Assembly: GCA_916700875.1 (NCBI GenBank)
Contig: CAKAKS010000039.1
Coordinates: 13,563,139-13,627,138 of the forward strand
Source: Sebastes aleutianus
Lineage: Eukaryota; Chordata; Actinopteri; Perciformes; Sebastidae
Direction: 5' to 3'
Length of the DNA: 64,000 nt
In this document: positions 34,262-64,000 of the stretch, one piece after another
Numbering within the stretch: position 1 is the first letter of the stretch
How the letters are laid out: each line of letters begins with the position of its first letter
Translations under genes and position numbers: made by a program
Notes under the pieces: model-generated
What the model was told of the DNA's origin: nothing
The model's input: the letters and a program-made list of their open reading frames with translations, nothing else
Databases searched by the model: none

Positions 34262-37200
34262 CCAATCAGAATATGACTACACACCAACAATCACAAAACC
34301 ACTACACAACAACAATACGACTACACACCAACAATCAGAATATGACTACACACCAACTAATCAGAATACGATTACACACCAACTAATCAGAATACGACTA
34401 CACACCAATCAATGAGAATACGACTACACACCAACAATCAGAATACGACTACACACCAACAATCACAATACGACTACACACCAACCAATCACAATACGAC
34501 TACACACCAACCAATCACAATACGACTACAAACCAACCAATCAGAATATGACTACACACCAACAATCACAATACGACTACACACCAACCAATCACAATAC
34601 GACTACACACCAACAATCAGAATACAACTACACACCAACTAATCAGAATACACCTACCAACAATCAATCAGAATACAACTAAACACAATCCAAAGATAAT
34701 ACGTCTACACACCAACAATCACAGTACGAATACACACCAACCAATCACAATACGACTACACACCAACAATCACAATACAACTACAGACCAATAATCAGAA
34801 TACGACTACACACCAACAATCAGAATACAACTACACACAAACCAATCAGAATACGACTACACACCAACTAATCAGAATACGACTACACACCAAATAATAA
34901 AAATACGACTACACACCAACTAATCAGAATACGACTATAAACACCAACCAATCACAATACGACTACACACCAACAATCACAATATGACTACACACCAACA
35001 ATCACAATACGAATACACACCAACAATCACAATACGACTACACACCAACAATCACAATACAACTACACACCAACTAATCAGAATACGACTACACACCAAC
35101 CAATCACAATACGACTACACACCAACCAATCACAATACGACTAAACACCAACCAATCACAATACGACTACGACTAACTAATCACAATACGACTACACACA
35201 TACCAATCACAATACAACTACACACCAACCAATCAGAATACGATTACACACCAACAATCACAATACGACTACAATCCCACTAATCAAAATACGACTACAC
35301 AACAATCAATCAGAATACGACTACACACCAGCCATCACAATACGACTATACACCAACCAATCAGAATACGACTACACACCAACAATCAGAGAACGACTAC
35401 ACACCAACCAATCAAAATACGACTACACACCAACCAATCACAATACGACTACACACCAACCAATCAGAATACAACTACAAACCAACCAATCAGAATACGA
35501 CTATATACACTAATAAATCAGAATACGACTACACACCAACCAAAGAGAATACGCCTACACACCAACCAATCAGAATACGACTACAAACCAACCAATCAGA
35601 ATACGACTACACACCAACCAATAAGAATATGACTATACACCAACTAATCAGAATACGACTACACACCAACCAATCAGAATACGACAACACACCAACAAAT
35701 CAGAATATGACTACAAACAAACTAATCACAATACGACTACACACCGACCAATCAGAATACAACTACAAACCAACTAATCAGAATACGACTATACACACCA
35801 ATCAATCAGAATACAACTACACACCAACCAAAGAGAATACGACTACACACCAACCAATCAGAATACGACTACAAACCAACCAACCAGAATACGACTACAC
35901 ACCAACCAATCAGAATACGACTACACACCAACAATCAGAATACGACTACACACCAACTAATCAGAATACGACTACACACCAACCAATCAGAATACGACTA
36001 CAAACCAACTAATCAGAATACGACTACACACCAATCAATCACAATACGACTATACACCAACTAATCAGAATACCACTACACACCAACCAATCACAATACG
36101 ACTACAAACCAACTAATCACAATACGACTACACAACAACCAATCAGAATACGACTACACACCAACCAATCAGAATACGACTATAAACACCAATCAATCAG
36201 AATACGACTACACACCAACCAGTCAGAATACGATTACAAACCAACTAATCAGAATACGATTACAAACCAACCAATCAGAATACGACTACACACCAACCAA
36301 TCAGAATATGACTACACACCAATCAATCAGAATACGACTACACACCAACAATCAGAATACGAGTACACACCAACCAATCGGAATACGACTACACACCAAT
36401 CAATCGGAATACAAGTACACAACAACCAATCAGAATACGACTACACACCAATCAATCAGAATACGACTACACACCAATCAATCGGAATACGACTACACAC
36501 CAACTAATCGGAATACGACTATACACACCAATCAATCACAATACGACTATACACCAACTAATCAGAATACCACTACACACCAACCAATCACAATACGACT
36601 ACAAACCAACTAATCACAATACGACTACACACCAACCAATCAGAATACGACTACACACCAACCAATCAGAATACGACTATAAACACCAATCAATCAGAAT
36701 ACGACTACACACCAACCAATCAGAATACGATTATAAACCAACTAATCAGAATACGATTACAAACCAACCAATCAGAATACGACTACACACCAACCAATCA
36801 GAATATGACTACACACCAATCAATCAGAATACGACTACACACCAACAATCAGAATACGAGTACACACCAACCAATCAGAATAAGACTACACACCAATCAA
36901 TCAGAATACAAGTACACAACAACCAATCAGAATACGACTACACACCAATCAATCAGAATACGACTACACACCAATCAATCGGAATACGACTACACACCAA
37001 TCAATCGGAATACGACTACACACCAACTAATCAGAATACGACTATACACACCAATCAATCACAATACGACTATACACCAACTAATCAGAATACCACTACA
37101 CACCAACCAATCACAATACGATTACAAACCAACTAATCAGAATACGACTACACACCAACCAATCAGAATACGACTACACACCAACCAATCAGAATACGAC

Positions 37201-37545
37201 TACAAACCAACTAATCACAATACGACTACACACCAACCAATCAGAATACGACTACACACCAACCAATCAGAATACGACTATAAACACCAATCAATCAGAA
37301 TACGACTACACACCAACCAATCAGAATACGATTACAAACCAACTAATCAGAATACGATTACAAACCAACCAATCAGAATACGACTACACACCAATCAATC
37401 AGAATACGATTACACACCAACAATCAGAATACGAGGACACACCAACCAATCAGAATACGACTACACACCAATCAATCAGAATACGACTACACACCAATCA
37501 ATCAGAATACGACTACACACCAACCAATCAGAATACGACTACACC
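34262..37545. repeat. 26-bp CCAAT-containing array behind crystallin 1, about 125 units
   Basis: Unit AATCAGAATACGACTACACA plus CCAACC, with variants. Most junctions read AACCAATCAG, which fits the NF-Y box consensus. No coding sequence; the T/N/H-rich ORFs follow from the repeat. Confidence 0.95.
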
Positions 37546-37559
37546 AATCAGAATGTATG

Positions 37560-37591
<32 letters not shown>

Positions 37592-37740
37592 TGTATGTAT
37601 ATGAATATTAATGTATGTATGTATATGTATATGTATGTATGTATATGAATGTATGTATGTGTATGTATGTATGTTTATATGTATATATATGTGTATATGT
37701 ATGTATGTATGTGTGTGTGTATATGTATGTATGTATGTTT
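37546..37740. repeat. (TATG)n microsatellite
   Basis: TATGTATG with GTATAT interruptions directly after the 26-bp array. Confidence 0.95.
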
Positions 37741-38150
37741 GATCTTGATTTTTTTTTTAGGATCTCTTTTAACTGAGCTATTCTTCCAAGAGTCCTGAAA
37801 TATAAAAAAATCACCTTAATTGATACAAACATTATTAATATAAGTAAGACACAATTATCCCCATACACTGTACAGCACACAAAAATAACATTAAAATATT
37901 AAAACAACTACTGAAGCCCTGTATACAGCAGGGAACCCATACAATGAACTATATCATCATTAACTACATATTTCTATCGTCTCAAGATATTTTTAGAAAC
38001 TATTCCTAGACATTACCCTCACTGTGTTGGGTAGTTTATTCCACTTTTGACAAGTCTGATAAGAGAATGTTCTTCTACCGAGCTCTAAAGTCGGCTTTGT
38101 CAAGACATAATTTCTGCCCGTGGTTGTTCTCGTATTGACAGAATACTACT
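37741..38150 (-). mobile_element. probable degenerate LINE 3' end
   Basis: The minus strand gives decayed stretches (RTFSYQTCQKWNKLPNTV) that look like the end of a fish LINE protein, then AT-rich 3' sequence. Weak; followed by (TA)n at 38155-38185. Confidence 0.4.
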
Positions 38151-38151
38151 A

Positions 38152-38189
<38 letters not shown>

Positions 38190-38380
38190 CTGTATATAAA
38201 TTATACTGGCGCATATACCTGTATACAGACATGTGACATCATAGTGTGAGAGTTTCCAGAAAGCGTGGTGGACAGCAGAGTGAACAGAGGCCTGAAGGAG
38301 ACACACACTTGCTGTCTGTAGCTCTTTGTCTGTAGTTTCTAAGAGAAATGCCGAACAGCGAGCGTCTCTTTATGACGCCC

Positions 38381-38432
38381 TGCTGGCTCAGGCTGTTTTG
38401 ACAAAAGGCTTCAGCTGCTCAGGTGCTATAAA
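38381..38432 (+). promoter_or_regulatory. crystallin copy 2 promoter: Maf-like half-site plus TATA box
   Basis: TGCTGGCTCA at 38381-38390 and TATAAA at 38427-38432 reproduce the spacing seen in copy 1 (46 versus 48 bases between first bases), although the surrounding sequence has diverged. One base differs from the copy 1 half-site. Confidence 0.55.
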
Positions 38433-38522
38433 GAGCAGCAGCTGCTCCACAGGTAACACACAACCACCACCGATCACAGAGGCAACATCAGCAGCAACCA
38501 GCTGAGCAACCACAGAGGCAAC

Positions 38523-40520
38523 ATGACTTCTAGCAGCATGAACATGGGCAGGGTGAGAACCACCAACACGACAACTTTAACTTCTCTTCTCTTTATGAGC
38601 GCTTTAAAAGGATTCACTAATGTCTTTAGTGCTATTAATGCTATTTCCTTTATTGACTTAAATGCCATAACACCAATATATAACATAGTTTTACATTAGT
38701 TTAGTTTACATTTACAGCAGCATATAAGAACCATTTTGATGAGGCAGTCTGGGTCTCAGCAGAAAATAAATATATTTATTTAGTCACAGTAATAGCTGTC
38801 TCGGTCCTGCAGTTAAATCTTTCCAAAGTTAACGTGATAATAACACGTTAACGAAAATTCGTTTTAACACCCCTAATTTCTTTAACACATTTACACAACT
38901 TGTGATTTTTAGGTTGTAGTGGCTCAGTTTTAAAGCTAGAGTGAAGATAATGGTATCATATGACACTAGAAAAACCTAATGAATCCATTGGTACCAACCA
39001 TGTCATACTAGCTTGTAGTGAAGGAGGTTAAATAACGCTCAAAACTTGTGCTACATTTTGGCGAGGAAAAACTGTCATGGCCATTTTCAAAGGGGTCCCT
39101 TGACCTGTGACCTCCAAAATGGGTTCTATGGGTACCCATGAGTCTCCCCTTTACAGACATGCCCACTATATAATAATCACATGCAGTTTAGGGCAAGTCA
39201 TAGTCAAGTTAGCACACTGACACACTGACAGCTGTTGTTGCCTGTTGGGCTGCAGTTTGCCATGTTAGGATTTGAGCATATTTTTTATGCTAAATGCAGT
39301 ACCTGTGAGGGTTTCAGGACAATATTTGTCATTGTTTTGTGTTGCTAATTGATTTACAATAATAAATATATACATACATTTACATAAAGCAGCATATTTG
39401 TCCACTCCCATGTTGATAAGAGTGTTAAATACTTGACAAATCTACCTTTAAGGTACATTTTCAACAGATGAAAAATGTGTGATTAATCTTGATTAAATAT
39501 TTGAATCGACCGACAGCCCTACTGATAATCAAAATGCTCCAGTTGTTTCTCCAGAGTTTTATTTCTTTTATTCTAATAGAGTGTTCATGGTGGTCTCTCT
39601 GTGTGTGGGTCAGGTGGTGTTCTACGAGGACAGGAACTTCCAGGGTCGTTCCCACGAGTGCAGCAGCGACTGTGCCGACATGTCTTCCTACCTGAGCAGG
39701 TGTCACTCCTGCAGGGTGGAGAGAGGCTGCTTCATGGTCTACGACCGCACCAACTTCATGGGCAACCAGTACTTCCTGAGGAAGGGCGAGTACTCCGACT
39801 ACCAGAGCATGATGGGAATGAACGACTGCATCAGGTCCTGCCGTATGATCCCCATGGTAACCACACAACCAATCACAGCCCAGTGCTGACATCTCCTTCA
39901 TCACTACACAACCAATCACAGCCCAGTGCTGATATCTCCTTCATCACTTACACAACCAATCACAGCCCAGTGCTGACATCTCCTTCATCACTTACACAAC
40001 CAATCACAGCCCAGTGCTGACATTTATATATCAGTATATTTGACCAATCAGAGTCCAGTCTCATATAATGCACTCGTCTTTATAATATTACTGAAAATGT
40101 GTAAAGTACAAAGCTGCTGGTAACCATAGCAACAGTCCGGCTAATTCATAGACAGTAAGGGACTCCAAGGCGTCCACAGAGAGACAGTAATAGTTGGCAG
40201 TAACTGCTGATTATTGATTATTGGTTGTGGATGTGTTTCAGTACCGTGGCTCGTACAGGATGAAGATCTACGAGAGGGAGAACTTTGGAGGCATGATGCA
40301 CGAGCTGATGGACGACTGCGACAACACCATGGATCGTTACCGCATGTCCAACTGCATGTCCTGTAACGTGATGGACGGACACTGGCTGATGTACGAGCAG
40401 GCCAACTACAGAGGCAGGATGATGTACATGAGGCCTGGAGAGTACAGGAACTTCACGAACATGGGCATGAGCAACATGAGGTTCATGAGCATGAGGCGCA
40501 TCAATGACTCATACTATTAG
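38523..40520 (+). CDS. gamma-M crystallin, copy 2
   Basis: Tandem paralogue of the crystallin at 32434. Exons: 38523-38552 (10 codons, MTSSSMNMGR), 39614-39856 (81 codons) and 40242-40520 (92 codons plus stop), giving 183 residues. Exons 2 and 3 encode exactly the same residues as copy 1 as far as I can read, and the second intron is nearly identical apart from fewer 44-bp repeats. Exon 1, the promoter and most of intron 1 differ. TATAAA is at 38427-38432, and AATAAA at 40550-40555. This pattern suggests a recent duplication or gene conversion of the 3' part, which is inference. Lens expression is expected from the family. Confidence 0.95.
38840..39530. repeat. DNA-element copy in crystallin 2 intron 1
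   Basis: Longer relative of the element in crystallin 1 intron 1, ending CGACCGACAGCCCTACTG. It includes the block inverted at 17000-17640. Confidence 0.65.
39857..40022. repeat. 44-bp array after crystallin 2 exon 2 donor, about 4 units
   Basis: Same unit as in copy 1 but with fewer copies, the main length difference between the two second introns. Confidence 0.93.
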
Positions 40521-40549
40521 AGTCGCCATGGCAACACTGAGACCATAGC

Positions 40550-40555
40550 AATAAA
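40550..40555 (+). terminator. polyadenylation signal of crystallin copy 2
   Basis: AATAAA 30 bases after the TAG stop, at the same distance as in copy 1. Confidence 0.8.
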
Positions 40556-40679
40556 GTTTAAATCAAGTTAACTGTCTGTTTCATTTACCTAAACATTATT
40601 CAGTTAAAGGTGGATATTAGTTATCTGAACTTAAATGTGTCACTATTAAATAATTACTGATCAACTATAAAACACACCA

Positions 40680-41745
40680 ACCAATCAGAATATGACTACA
40701 CACCAACAATCACAATACCACTACACAACAACAATACGACTACACACCAACAATCAGAATACGACTACACACCAACTAATCAGAATACGATTACACACCA
40801 ACTAATCAGAATACGACTACACACCAATCAATGAGAATACTACTACACACCAACAATCAGAATACGACTACACACCAACTAATCAGAATACGACTACACA
40901 CCAACCAATCAGAATACGACTACAAACCAACCAATCAGAATATGACTACACACCAACAATCACAATACGACTACACACCAACCAATCACAATACGACTAC
41001 ACACCAACCAATCAGAATACGACTACAAACCAACCAATCAGAATATGACTACACACCAACAATCACAATACGACTACACACCAACCAATCACAATACGAC
41101 TACACACCAACAATCAGAATACAACTACACACCAACTAATCAGAATACGACTACCAACAATCAATCAGAATACAACTAAACACAATCCAAAGATAATATG
41201 ACTACACACCAACAATCACAGTACGAATACACACCAACCAATCACAATACGACTACACACCAACAATCACAATACAACTACAGACCAATAATCAGAATAC
41301 GACTACACACCAACAATCACAATACAACTACACACTAACCAATCAGAATACGACTACACACCAAATAATAAAAATACGACTACACACCAACTAATCAGAA
41401 TACGACTACACACCAACTAATCAGAATACGACTATAAACACCAACCAATCACAATACGACTACACACCAACAATCACAATACGACTACACACCAACAATC
41501 ACAATACGACTACACACCAACAATCACAATACGACTACACACCAACAATCACAATACGACTACACACCAACAATCACAATACAACTACACACCAACCAAT
41601 CACAATACGACTACACACCAACCAATCACAATACGACTACACACCAACCAATCACAATACGACTACACACCAACTAATCGGAATACGACTACACACCAAC
41701 CAATCAGAATACGACTACACACCAACAATCACAATATGACTACAA
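40680..41745. repeat. 26-bp CCAAT-containing array behind crystallin 2, about 40 units
   Basis: Same unit as 34262-37545. The first several hundred bases follow the same order of variants as the start of the larger array, so the array was duplicated with the gene. Confidence 0.95.
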
Positions 41746-42055
41746 ACCCAACGGGTTCATCTCACAAAATGTCACTCTTCACAACGGGACCAGGCCAGGA
41801 TGTCCTCTCTCTCCACCCCTCTTTGCTATATTCTTTGAACCCTTAGCAGCTGCAGTATGGCAAAATAGTAATAATTATCGCTAAAAAAGACTATCCTCTC
41901 AAACTGGAAATCAAAAAATAACCTAAACATTATACAGTAGAAGAATCTTCTAATAGATCATATATCCCTAGAAAAAATGTCTGCCTCCCTCAACCACAAA
42001 ACAACTGCTTTCAATAAAACCTGGTCTGCATTCATCAATAAATTAACCTCTGATA
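41742..42055 (+). mobile_element. L1/Tx1-like reverse-transcriptase fragments
   Basis: 41742-41882 encodes NGFISQNVTLHNGTR, PGCPLSPPLFAIFFEPLAAA, the RT motif normally written RQGCPLSPLLF. The stretch to 42055 encodes NHKTTAFNKTWSAFI from a later part of such a protein, so the element is internally deleted. Confidence 0.75.
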
Positions 42056-42061
42056 TTGTCT

Positions 42062-42955
42062 GATCTCCCTGAGAACTGGAGTAAACCAACACTAACCTGC
42101 ATGTCTTTGGACTGTGGGAGGAAACCGGAGAACCCAGAGTAAACCCACACTAACCTGCATGTCTTTGGACTGTGGGAGGAAACCGGAGAACCGGAGAACC
42201 GGAGTAAACCCACACTAACCTGCATGTCTTTGGACTGTGGGAGGAAACCGGAGAACCGGAGTAGACCCACGCTAACCTGCATGTCTTTGGACTTTGGGAG
42301 GAAGCCGGAGAACCCGGAAAAAAAAAACACTAACCTGCATGTCTTTGGACTGTGGGAGGAAGCCGGAGAACCCGGAGTAAACCCACACTAACCTGCATGT
42401 CTTTAGACTGTGGGAGGAAACCTGAGAACCCGGAGTAAACCCACACTAACCTGCATGTCTTTGGACTGTGGGAGGAAACCAGAGAACCAGAGTAAACCCA
42501 CACTAACCTGCATGTCTTTGGACTGTGGGAGGAAACCGGAGAACCGGAGTAGACCCACGCTAACCTGCATGTCTTTGGACTTTGGGAGGAAGCCGGAGAA
42601 CCTGGAGTAAACCCACACTAACCTGCATGTCTTTAGACTGTGGGAGGAAACCTGAGAACCCGGAGTGAACCCCAACTGACCTGCATGTCTTTGGACTGTG
42701 GGAGGAAACCAGAGAACCGGAGTAGACCCACGCTAACCTGCATGTCTTTGGACTTTGGGAGGAAGCCGGAGAACCCGGAAAAAAAACACACTAACCTGCA
42801 TGTCTTTGGACTGTGTGAGGAAGCCGGAGAACCCGGAGTAAACCCACGCTAACCTGCATGTCTTTGGACTGTGGGAGGAAGCAGGAGAACCCGGAAAAAA
42901 CCCACGCTAACCTGCATGTCTTTGGACTGTGGGAGGAAACCGGAGAACCCCGAGT
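42062..42955. repeat. about 45-bp array of a common fish repeat, orientation A
   Basis: About 19 units of CTAACCTGCATGTCTTTGGA plus CTGTGGGAGGAAACCGGAG. The reverse complement of this unit forms the array at 45430-46395. Confidence 0.93.
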
Positions 42956-43093
42956 AAGCAGATCCAGACTGCGGCTGTGGACCAGTCCACTGGTTTCCAG
43001 TCTGTCTGTCAGCCCCTGTTTATCTGCACAGCGACTCCCACCAACCCGACGGGCACTGAACAGAAACCAGAGAGTCATCAGTGAGAGAAAACA

Positions 43094-43303
43094 GTGAGTT
43101 TCATCAGATCACAGCTGCAGCTCCTCCTCTACCTGAGCAGGTGTTTCTATCTGAGCCTGAGCTTCCACAGTCCAGGAGAGCAGAACTCTTTAGTCCTCCA
43201 CGTCTCCATACAGCGCCCCCTGGAGGACTGGAGGAGCCCCACAGACCACCCCTGGATCCTGCTGGTCAGAGACAGCTTCAAACTGAGGGCCACCACTGGT
43301 TAG
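43094..43303 (+). other. unidentified short ORF, possible gene fragment
   Basis: Unlike its surroundings this stretch is not repetitive and has coding-like composition. It reads CFYLSLSFHSPGEQNSLVLH, then VSIQRPLEDWRSPTDHPWIL and LVRDSFKLRATTG before a stop. I do not recognise the family. It could be one exon or a captured gene fragment; a chance ORF remains possible. Confidence 0.3.
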
Positions 43304-43539
43304 ACTGGTTAGACTGGTTAGACTTCACCTCCAGTCTGGCTGCTACAAGCTAGCAAGCCACCATCTGCCCAAACTGCCAATCAGAGGCCACTGAGGGGGG
43401 GTTATCATTTGTTAGTGACACCCACCAGATAAAATAAATATCAAACAACATAAAATGTTTTGAGCTGCATTTAATTAGTTTGTTTAATTTGTTAAGTTTA
43501 CAAATATAAAAGAGAAACAGCATCAACAAAATAGAAAAT

Positions 43540-43950
43540 ACAATGCAGGCTATAATAAAGGGAATAAACTGTAACATGTATAATAAAGTAACATGCATAA
43601 TAATGTAGAAATGTATAATAAAGTAAAAATGTATTATAAAGTAACGTGTATAATGAAGTAAAAATGTATAATAAAGTCAAATGTATAACGAAGTAACATG
43701 TATAATGAAGTAAAAATGTATAATAAAGTAAAAATGTATAATAAGTAACATTTATAATAAAGTAACATGTATAATGAAGTAAAAATGTATAAAAGTAAAA
43801 ATGTATAGTAAAGTAAGATGTACAATAAAGTCAAATGTATAATGAAGTAAAAATGTATAGTAAAAAAATGTATAATGAAGTAAACATGTAAAATAAAGTA
43901 ACATGTATAATAAAGTAAAATGTATAATGAAGTAAAAATGTATAATAAAG
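43540..43950. repeat. about 20-bp AT-rich array
   Basis: Diverged copies of AAAAATGTATAATGAAGT and AACATGTATAATAAAGT. No gene. The following 43950-44855 shows no supported feature. Confidence 0.9.
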
Positions 43951-44854
43951 TACAATTGTTTGGGGCACCAGGTTACTACAAATATGATTCTCTGGTAGTA
44001 GAAGGATGTCTTGGTTAAATTATATGTATTGAAGGAGCATGTGGTTAATAACCTATAATCAATCAATCATTTTTTGTTTGCTGTATGTTGAATGGAGCAG
44101 CGCCCCCTGGTGGCCTCACTGGGAGCTACCTTAACATGAAAGCAGCCACACAGGAGTTTAGTCCAGTTAGTGATGCAGGTGGAAGACGGCGCCGAGAGTA
44201 AAACTCATAAACAATAACATGGAGATGAATTATAGATGTTGTTTTGTTACCTTGAAACATTTTCAGTCAGAAAATCATAATTTCTTTAGTTTTGAATTGA
44301 ACATTGAATCCCAGATGGCATCATCATCATCATCATCATCGTCATCATTGGCAGCAGCAGCAGTTAGTGAAATGTGTTTATGTTTCTTAATTACTTTAAC
44401 ATTATATTTTTATGCTAATGTTAAAAATAAAGTCGAAGTATTGATGTGTGTGGGTGAGGGAACATTGCTGGTCTGGTGTTTTATTAAACAGCACCTCCTC
44501 CTGGACTGGAGCAGAACCACCTGATTAAGTCTGGAATCAGATCAGTGAACAACAGAGACACACATCTGAGTGTAAATGATCTGATCTGGATTCGATCTGA
44601 TACCGGACTGTAGAAATGATGAGTGGAAATGGAGCCTTGTATGGGACTAAAAGCCTACGATCATAATAAATGTTAGATAAGTGTTATTCATGTTAGGTTT
44701 GTAATAACATGGGTTCGTATTAAGTTTATTTATGAAGTTGAATATGAACAAAGACTGAGCTCTGTTAGGAAGTGAAGACGCAGAAATAACATGTTGAGTT
44801 GTCAGTGTTCCGCCCACTTTAACTGGAGTTGTGTCGTCTCTTATCTGAGAGGTC

Positions 44855-45140
44855 GGTCCTCAGGTGATGATAGAGTCTCTCAGGTGATTATAGAGTCACT
44901 CAGGTGATGATAGAGTCACTCAGGTGATGATAGAGTCTCTCAGGTGATGATAGAGTCACTCAGGTGATGATAGAGTCCCTCAGGTGATGATAAAGTCCCT
45001 CAGGTGATGGTAGAGTCCCTCAGGTGATGATAAAGTCCCTCAGGTGATGATAGAGTCCCTCAGGTGATGATAGAGTCCCTCAGGTGATTATAGAGTCCCT
45101 CAGGTGATTATAGAGTCCCTCAGGTGATGATAGAGTCCCT
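44855..45140. repeat. 20-bp minisatellite just past the channel stop codon
   Basis: About 14 units of CAGGTGATGATAGAGTCCCT. It lies within 35 bases downstream of the stop on the minus strand, so it is probably in the 3' UTR. Confidence 0.93.
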
Positions 45141-45172
45141 CAAGTTCTCATCTGAGCAGCATGAAGAGAAAC

Positions 45173-64000
<18,828 letters not shown>

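Noticed and set aside
34262..41745. CRISPR-like look of regularly spaced 26-bp repeats
   Set aside because: Eukaryotic context, head-to-tail units with no unique spacers and no cas genes; an ordinary minisatellite.
44219..44524. 101-codon ORF with a serine run
   Set aside because: The serine run is a (CAT)n repeat; the rest shows no recognisable domain or splice pattern.

Overview
The window is vertebrate nuclear DNA, almost certainly from a spiny-rayed (percomorph) teleost. It holds many-exon genes with GT-AG introns, fish-type methionine-rich gamma-M crystallins, Tc1-like, L2/Rex-like and L1/Tx1-like transposon debris, a tRNA-derived SINE and many minisatellites. By my estimate roughly a third of the sequence is tandem repeat. 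Three loci explain all coding sequence I can support.

(1) 6.8-29.7 kb, minus strand: a complete nup160 (nuclear pore Y-complex scaffold). I traced 34 exons in phase to 1395 codons plus stop. (2) 32.4-34.1 kb and 38.5-40.5 kb, plus strand: two gamma-M crystallin genes in tandem. Each has the usual three exons, a TATA box and a Maf-type half-site. Exons 2-3 encode identical protein, but exon 1 and the promoter differ. Each is followed by a long 26-bp array whose unit carries a CCAAT-box sequence. (3) 45.2-64.0 kb, minus strand, running off the right edge: the DII-to-C-terminus part of a voltage-gated sodium channel alpha subunit (18 exons, about 1029 codons, no internal stop).

The sodium channel is the most unusual gene. 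In the part visible, the domain III selectivity lysine is missing (Ser at that place) and the domain IV alanine is Thr. The inactivation particle reads ILM instead of IFM. The voltage sensors of DII, DIII and especially DIV have lost charges. The C-terminus is short, and the last exon, a single exon in known vertebrate relatives, is cut by three extra introns. It looks like an open but strongly altered channel, comparable in spirit to the non-canonical Nax, though only the sequence changes are seen here.

The second theme is structural. Many minisatellites in nup160 and the channel gene start exactly on splice junctions, so the repeat unit contains the exon end plus the splice site. In nup160 exon 22 and channel DII-S6 the unit is 30 bp and open in the reading frame, so use of an alternative repeated splice site would add 10-residue blocks without a frameshift.

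Left flank (1-6.7 kb): two large minisatellites. Between nup160 and the crystallins (29.7-32.3 kb): LINE ends and a MITE. Between crystallin 2 and the channel (41.7-45.1 kb): an L1/Tx1 reverse-transcriptase fragment, two oppositely oriented arrays of a common fish repeat, and an unidentified short ORF.
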